From Kiritimatiellia bacterium (lineage in GTDB: Bacteria; Verrucomicrobiota; Kiritimatiellia; UBA8416), in the NCBI GenBank assembly GCA_007126175.1, contig SLBU01000094.1, positions 1 to 8,956 on the forward strand: 8,956 nucleotides of DNA. The letters run 5' to 3'. Shown here piece by piece: positions 7,133-8,956 of the stretch. The notes beneath the pieces are model-generated. The model searched no databases, was not told where the DNA came from, and was given only the letters and a program-made list of their open reading frames with translations. Position numbers and translations under genes: made by a program. Numbering within the stretch: the stretch's first letter is position 1; every line of letters begins with the position of its first letter.

Positions 7133-8338
7133 TTATAATGCGACTTCTTCCAGTATAGTCGGATCAGACTGCTTTTGCCAATCGCGCAATATCTCCAGAC
7201 TGCGCAGGATCCTCGTATCGTCCATCTGATGGGTTTCAAACCCTTGTCCAATATCGTGCAACAGCATCACGGTGAGCTCGCCACCCAAATGCTCCCGGAA
7301 TTCTGCCAGCCCCCGCAGGATCACGGGCCGTACTGCGGTGTCGGGGCTCGGCCAAAGCTCCCGCTCAAACAGGCGAAAACCAAGCGCATGAAGCAGTTGC
7401 AGAATGCGTTTCCAAGCCGCCTCCTGCAGCATGCCAGCCATCATGGAATAGGTTGCATCCAGGGCAATGCCAATCGCAACCGCCTCGCCGTGCCGAATCC
7501 GGTAGCCCGAAAGCTGCTCAAGCTTATGGGCCGCCCAATGCCCGAAATCCAGCGGACGCGATGACCCCAACTCAAATGGATCACCGGAGGTCGCAATATG
7601 ATCCAAGTGCAACCGCGCACAACGGACAATCAATTCCTGCATCGCCGCCATATCGCGCCCTGCCAACCGATCCGCATGCTGCTCCAGAAAATCAAAAAAG
7701 GGCGCATCCTTGATCAAGGCCACCTTGACGGCTTCGGATATGCCGGCTCGCCAGTCGCGATCCGACAGCGTCCTGAGAAACCCAAAATCGTTCAGCACCG
7801 CAAACGGGGGCGCAAACGTTCCCAGAAAATTCTTTTTTTCAAAGGCATTGATGCCGTTCTTGACGCCCACACCGGAATCGTTCTGTGCGAGGACGGTTGT
7901 CGGGAAGCGCACCAGTCGCACGCCCCGATGACTCACCGCGGCGGCATAGCCCACCATATCCAGCACGGCACCTCCCCCAATGGCAAAGATGAAGGCATGC
8001 CGGTCCATGCCATGCTCGTTCACCAGCGCCTGGATGTGCCTGACATACTGGTCGTCATGCTTTACGACCTCCCCTCCCGGCACAATACAGGGCGCGGCCA
8101 CAAGGGTGAATGTATCGCGATACTGGAAACAATAGGCCGAGACCCCGGCAGCCAGATCTGGATGCTGCTCCGCCACCCCGCTATCGATCACCACCAGAAC
8201 CTTGGCCGCAGTACCAGCCTCCTGCCCCGGACGAAGCGCCTCCACGAGGTCAAGGTTGCCCGGCGAAAACACGCTTTCCGTGAAAATACAAGGATACGTG
8301 AAATCCACCTGCACATGCTGTTGTAGTTGGTACTTCAT
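7133..8338 (-). CDS. eboD: EboD-type 3-dehydroquinate synthase-like sugar phosphate cyclase
   Basis: This 401-residue protein has the dehydroquinate synthase fold: NAD-binding N-terminal half and metal-binding C-terminal half. Seen: PGGEVVK (87-93); AIGGGAVLDMVGYAAA (119-134), the dinucleotide loop; FPTTVLAQNDSGVGVKNGIN (145-164); EKKNFLGTFAPP (167-178); GISEAVK (199-205) with metal ligand Glu202; LDFGHWAAH (263-271) with His267 and His271; HGEAVAIG (283-290) with His283. His267 and His283 are 16 apart, as in AroB. It departs from AroB at substrate-binding positions: Asp264 replaces the Asn before GH, the conserved Lys of the 'KA.VV..D' helix is absent, and the C-terminal DKK is replaced by EFR (346-348). 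The substrate is therefore probably a sugar phosphate other than DAHP, though this is inference. It is the first gene of the operon, with no clear ribosome site before ATG 8338 and a roughly 95-base leader from the predicted promoter. Confidence 0.88.
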   Translation of the reverse strand: MKYQLQQHVQVDFTYPCIFTESVFSPGNLDLVEALRPGQEAGTAAKVLVVIDSGVAEQHPDLAAGVSAYCFQYRDTFTLVAAPCIVPGGEVVKHDDQYVRHIQALVNEHGMDRHAFIFAIGGGAVLDMVGYAAAVSHRGVRLVRFPTTVLAQNDSGVGVKNGINAFEKKNFLGTFAPPFAVLNDFGFLRTLSDRDWRAGISEAVKVALIKDAPFFDFLEQHADRLAGRDMAAMQELIVRCARLHLDHIATSGDPFELGSSRPLDFGHWAAHKLEQLSGYRIRHGEAVAIGIALDATYSMMAGMLQEAAWKRILQLLHALGFRLFERELWPSPDTAVRPVILRGLAEFREHLGGELTVMLLHDIGQGFETHQMDDTRILRSLEILRDWQKQSDPTILEEVAL

Positions 8339-8438
8339 AAAACATCAAAACGCGCCGTTACACCGACAAGGCACCAGCACTTCGTTCACAAATCATCCAG
8401 CTGACCCAGCCGCAAAATCAAAATTTACCAAGTGTGCA

Positions 8439-8467
8439 ATACTGCAAGCCACTACAGGAAAAGTCAA
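8439..8467 (-). promoter_or_regulatory. Predicted sigma-70-type promoter of the ebo-type operon
   Basis: On the minus strand TTGACT (8467-8462) and CAGTAT (8444-8439) are separated by 17 bases. The -35 matches the consensus at 5 of 6 positions; the -10 is poor (3 of 6). Transcription would begin near 8432, giving a leader of about 95 bases before eboD. A run of ten G (minus strand) ends one base upstream of the -35. It is the best candidate in the 214-base gap between eboD and the tRNA gene. Confidence 0.45.
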
Positions 8468-8468
8468 G

Positions 8469-8478
8469 CCCCCCCCCC
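8469..8478 (+). repeat. Homopolymer tract of ten C beside the ebo promoter
   Basis: Ten consecutive C (G on the minus strand) lie directly upstream of the predicted -35 of the ebo-type operon. Tracts of this length are prone to slipped-strand length change. The count depends on sequencing accuracy in the homopolymer. Confidence 0.85.
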
Positions 8479-8507
8479 AGCAAGAGATCTACCCCCAATC
8501 AAACTGC

Positions 8508-8536
8508 TTGCAGAGTCACCAGCGCAATGCTATCAA
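8508..8536 (+). promoter_or_regulatory. Predicted promoter of tRNA-Ala
   Basis: On the plus strand TTGCAG (8508-8513) and TATCAA (8531-8536) are separated by 17 bases. The start would be near 8543, about ten bases before the mature tRNA, which suits a tRNA gene. Both hexamers are imperfect. It is divergent to the predicted ebo promoter. Confidence 0.42.
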
Positions 8537-8552
8537 TACCGCAATTCCATGA

Positions 8553-8628
8553 GGGGGTATAGCTCAGTTGGTAGAGCGTCGCGTTCGCAATGCGAAGGCC
8601 AGGGGTTCGAATCCCCTTACCTCCACCA
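8553..8628 (+). tRNA. tRNA-Ala (anticodon CGC), CCA encoded
   Basis: A complete 76-base cloverleaf folds by eye. The acceptor stem is GGGGGTA paired with TACCTCC; the D arm is GCTC/GAGC; the anticodon stem TCGCG/TGCGA encloses the loop TTCGCAA; the T arm AGGGG/CCCCT encloses TTCGAAT; then discriminator A8625 and an encoded CCA (8626-8628). The anticodon at 8586-8588 is CGC, reading the alanine codon GCG. The third acceptor pair is G3-U70 (8555 with 8622), the known alanine identity element, which agrees with the anticodon. Open reading frames crossing this gene in other frames are translation shadows of the tRNA. Confidence 0.97.
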
Positions 8629-8655
8629 TGCTTCGCCCTAGCGGGCTACGCATGG
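8626..8655 (+). repeat. Hairpin fused to the CCA end of tRNA-Ala
   Basis: CCATGC (8626-8631) pairs with GCATGG (8650-8655), and GCCC (8635-8638) pairs with GGGC (8643-8646) around a TAGC loop, with a 3-by-3 internal loop (TTC/TAC) between them. The outer stem begins with the tRNA's own CCA. No T-run follows, so it is not a classic terminator. It may be a processing signal, a repeat element or an attachment-type site; its function is unknown. Confidence 0.6.
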
Positions 8656-8919
8656 CACGGCCGGACAGCACAACACGAAAAGGTATCAGGACTTCTGCAA
8701 AGGCGTTCCTGCGATTGGGGCTGTTTTTCGTCGGGCGGTCGAAATCCATATTCCTTTTGTGGTGGTTGGCGAATTGCGCGGTGGCTTTGCCTGTGGCACC
8801 AGGAGTTTGGAAAACGAGCGGACCAGTGGTGCGGCCAGTGGATCCGCGATAAACATTATCTCCCATTTCGCGATGACTTGCGGTATCGTGACGCACCGCA
8901 ATCAATGGGGAATCCTATC
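8656..8919. other. Stretch without a recognised gene between tRNA-Ala and the right-hand edge
   Basis: I find no convincing gene here. Frames that cross it on either strand run through the tRNA and depend on it for their length. Seen: CCAGTGG twice, 12 bases apart (8823-8829 and 8835-8841); CGCGAT twice (8845-8850 and 8869-8874); and a perfect 7-base inverted repeat, TTGCGGT and ACCGCAA, around 10 bases (8878-8901). The last could be an operator or leader hairpin of a gene beginning at the right edge. Confidence 0.5.
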
Positions 8920-8956
8920 ATGTTCACAACAGCTTCAAGTGAAACGAGCATCAATC
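8920..8956 (+). CDS. Possible start of a plus-strand gene running off the right edge
   Basis: ATG 8920-8922 opens a frame of 12 codons (MFTTASSETSIN) with no stop before the window ends. TGGGGAA ends 7 bases upstream and could act as a weak ribosome site. An in-frame ATG at 8905 is an alternative start but has no visible ribosome site. A 7-base inverted repeat lies just upstream (8878-8901). Too short to identify. Confidence 0.25.
   Translation, partial: MFTTASSETSIN

Noticed and set aside
7133..8338. Annotation as shikimate-pathway aroB
   Set aside because: The fold and metal site fit, but substrate-site residues differ and all neighbours are ebo-type genes.
8626..8655. Hairpin after the tRNA as a rho-independent terminator
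   Set aside because: No T-run follows the stem on the plus strand, and the stem has a 3-by-3 internal loop.
8432..8905. Frames on both strands crossing tRNA-Ala (8432-8641 plus, 8568-8852 plus, 8564-8905 minus)
   Set aside because: They contain the translated tRNA signatures (SSVGRA.., GSNPLTS.., VRGFEPL..), a known source of false protein annotations.
1..8956. CRISPR arrays, insertion sequences or long repeats
   Set aside because: No regularly spaced repeats, transposase motifs or terminal inverted repeats with flanking duplications were seen.

Overview
The window reads as a chromosomal segment of a Gram-negative bacterium of moderately high GC. HflK/HflC and several membrane proteins point to a Gram-negative cell. 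Most genes have a GGAGG-type ribosome binding site, and one tRNA gene encodes its own CCA end. I cannot name the organism. A hairpin fused to the tRNA CCA end resembles elements I loosely associate with PVC-group genomes, which is only a weak hint. I see no insertion sequence, CRISPR array, integrase or phage gene.

Layout, left to right. Bases 1-217 (minus) hold the N-terminus of a membrane-anchored protein cut by the window edge, possibly phospholipase D-like. Bases 371-2316 (minus) are hflC and hflK, overlapping by an ATGA. Bases 2381-8338 (minus) are six tightly packed genes. In transcription order these are a dehydroquinate-synthase-like cyclase (eboD type), a 98-residue helical protein of unknown function, a TatD-type metal hydrolase (eboB type), a xylose-isomerase-like TIM-barrel protein (eboE), a UbiA-type membrane prenyltransferase (eboC) and an alkaline-phosphatase-superfamily phosphodiesterase (eboF type). 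Bases 8339-8552 form a divergent regulatory gap, 8553-8628 (plus) is tRNA-Ala(CGC), and a mostly non-coding stretch follows, in which a plus-strand gene may begin near 8920.

The main content is this ebo-type operon. From the literature as I know it, ebo clusters occur in cyanobacteria (tied to export or maturation of the scytonemin precursor), other bacteria and, by transfer, eustigmatophyte algal plastids, and their product is unknown. The set implies a small-molecule route: EboD cyclises a sugar phosphate, EboC attaches a polyprenyl group in the membrane, and EboB, EboE and EboF perform hydrolytic or isomerising steps. This version has eboD first, no recognisable full-length eboA, and a short unknown protein between eboD and eboB.

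Reading by eye, three of the enzymes have changed catalytic residues relative to their textbook superfamilies: EboD versus AroB, EboF versus NPP phosphodiesterases, and EboC versus UbiA. The pathway chemistry therefore probably differs from what generic names would suggest. The hflKC pair follows 64 bases downstream on the same strand, with a possible promoter of its own.
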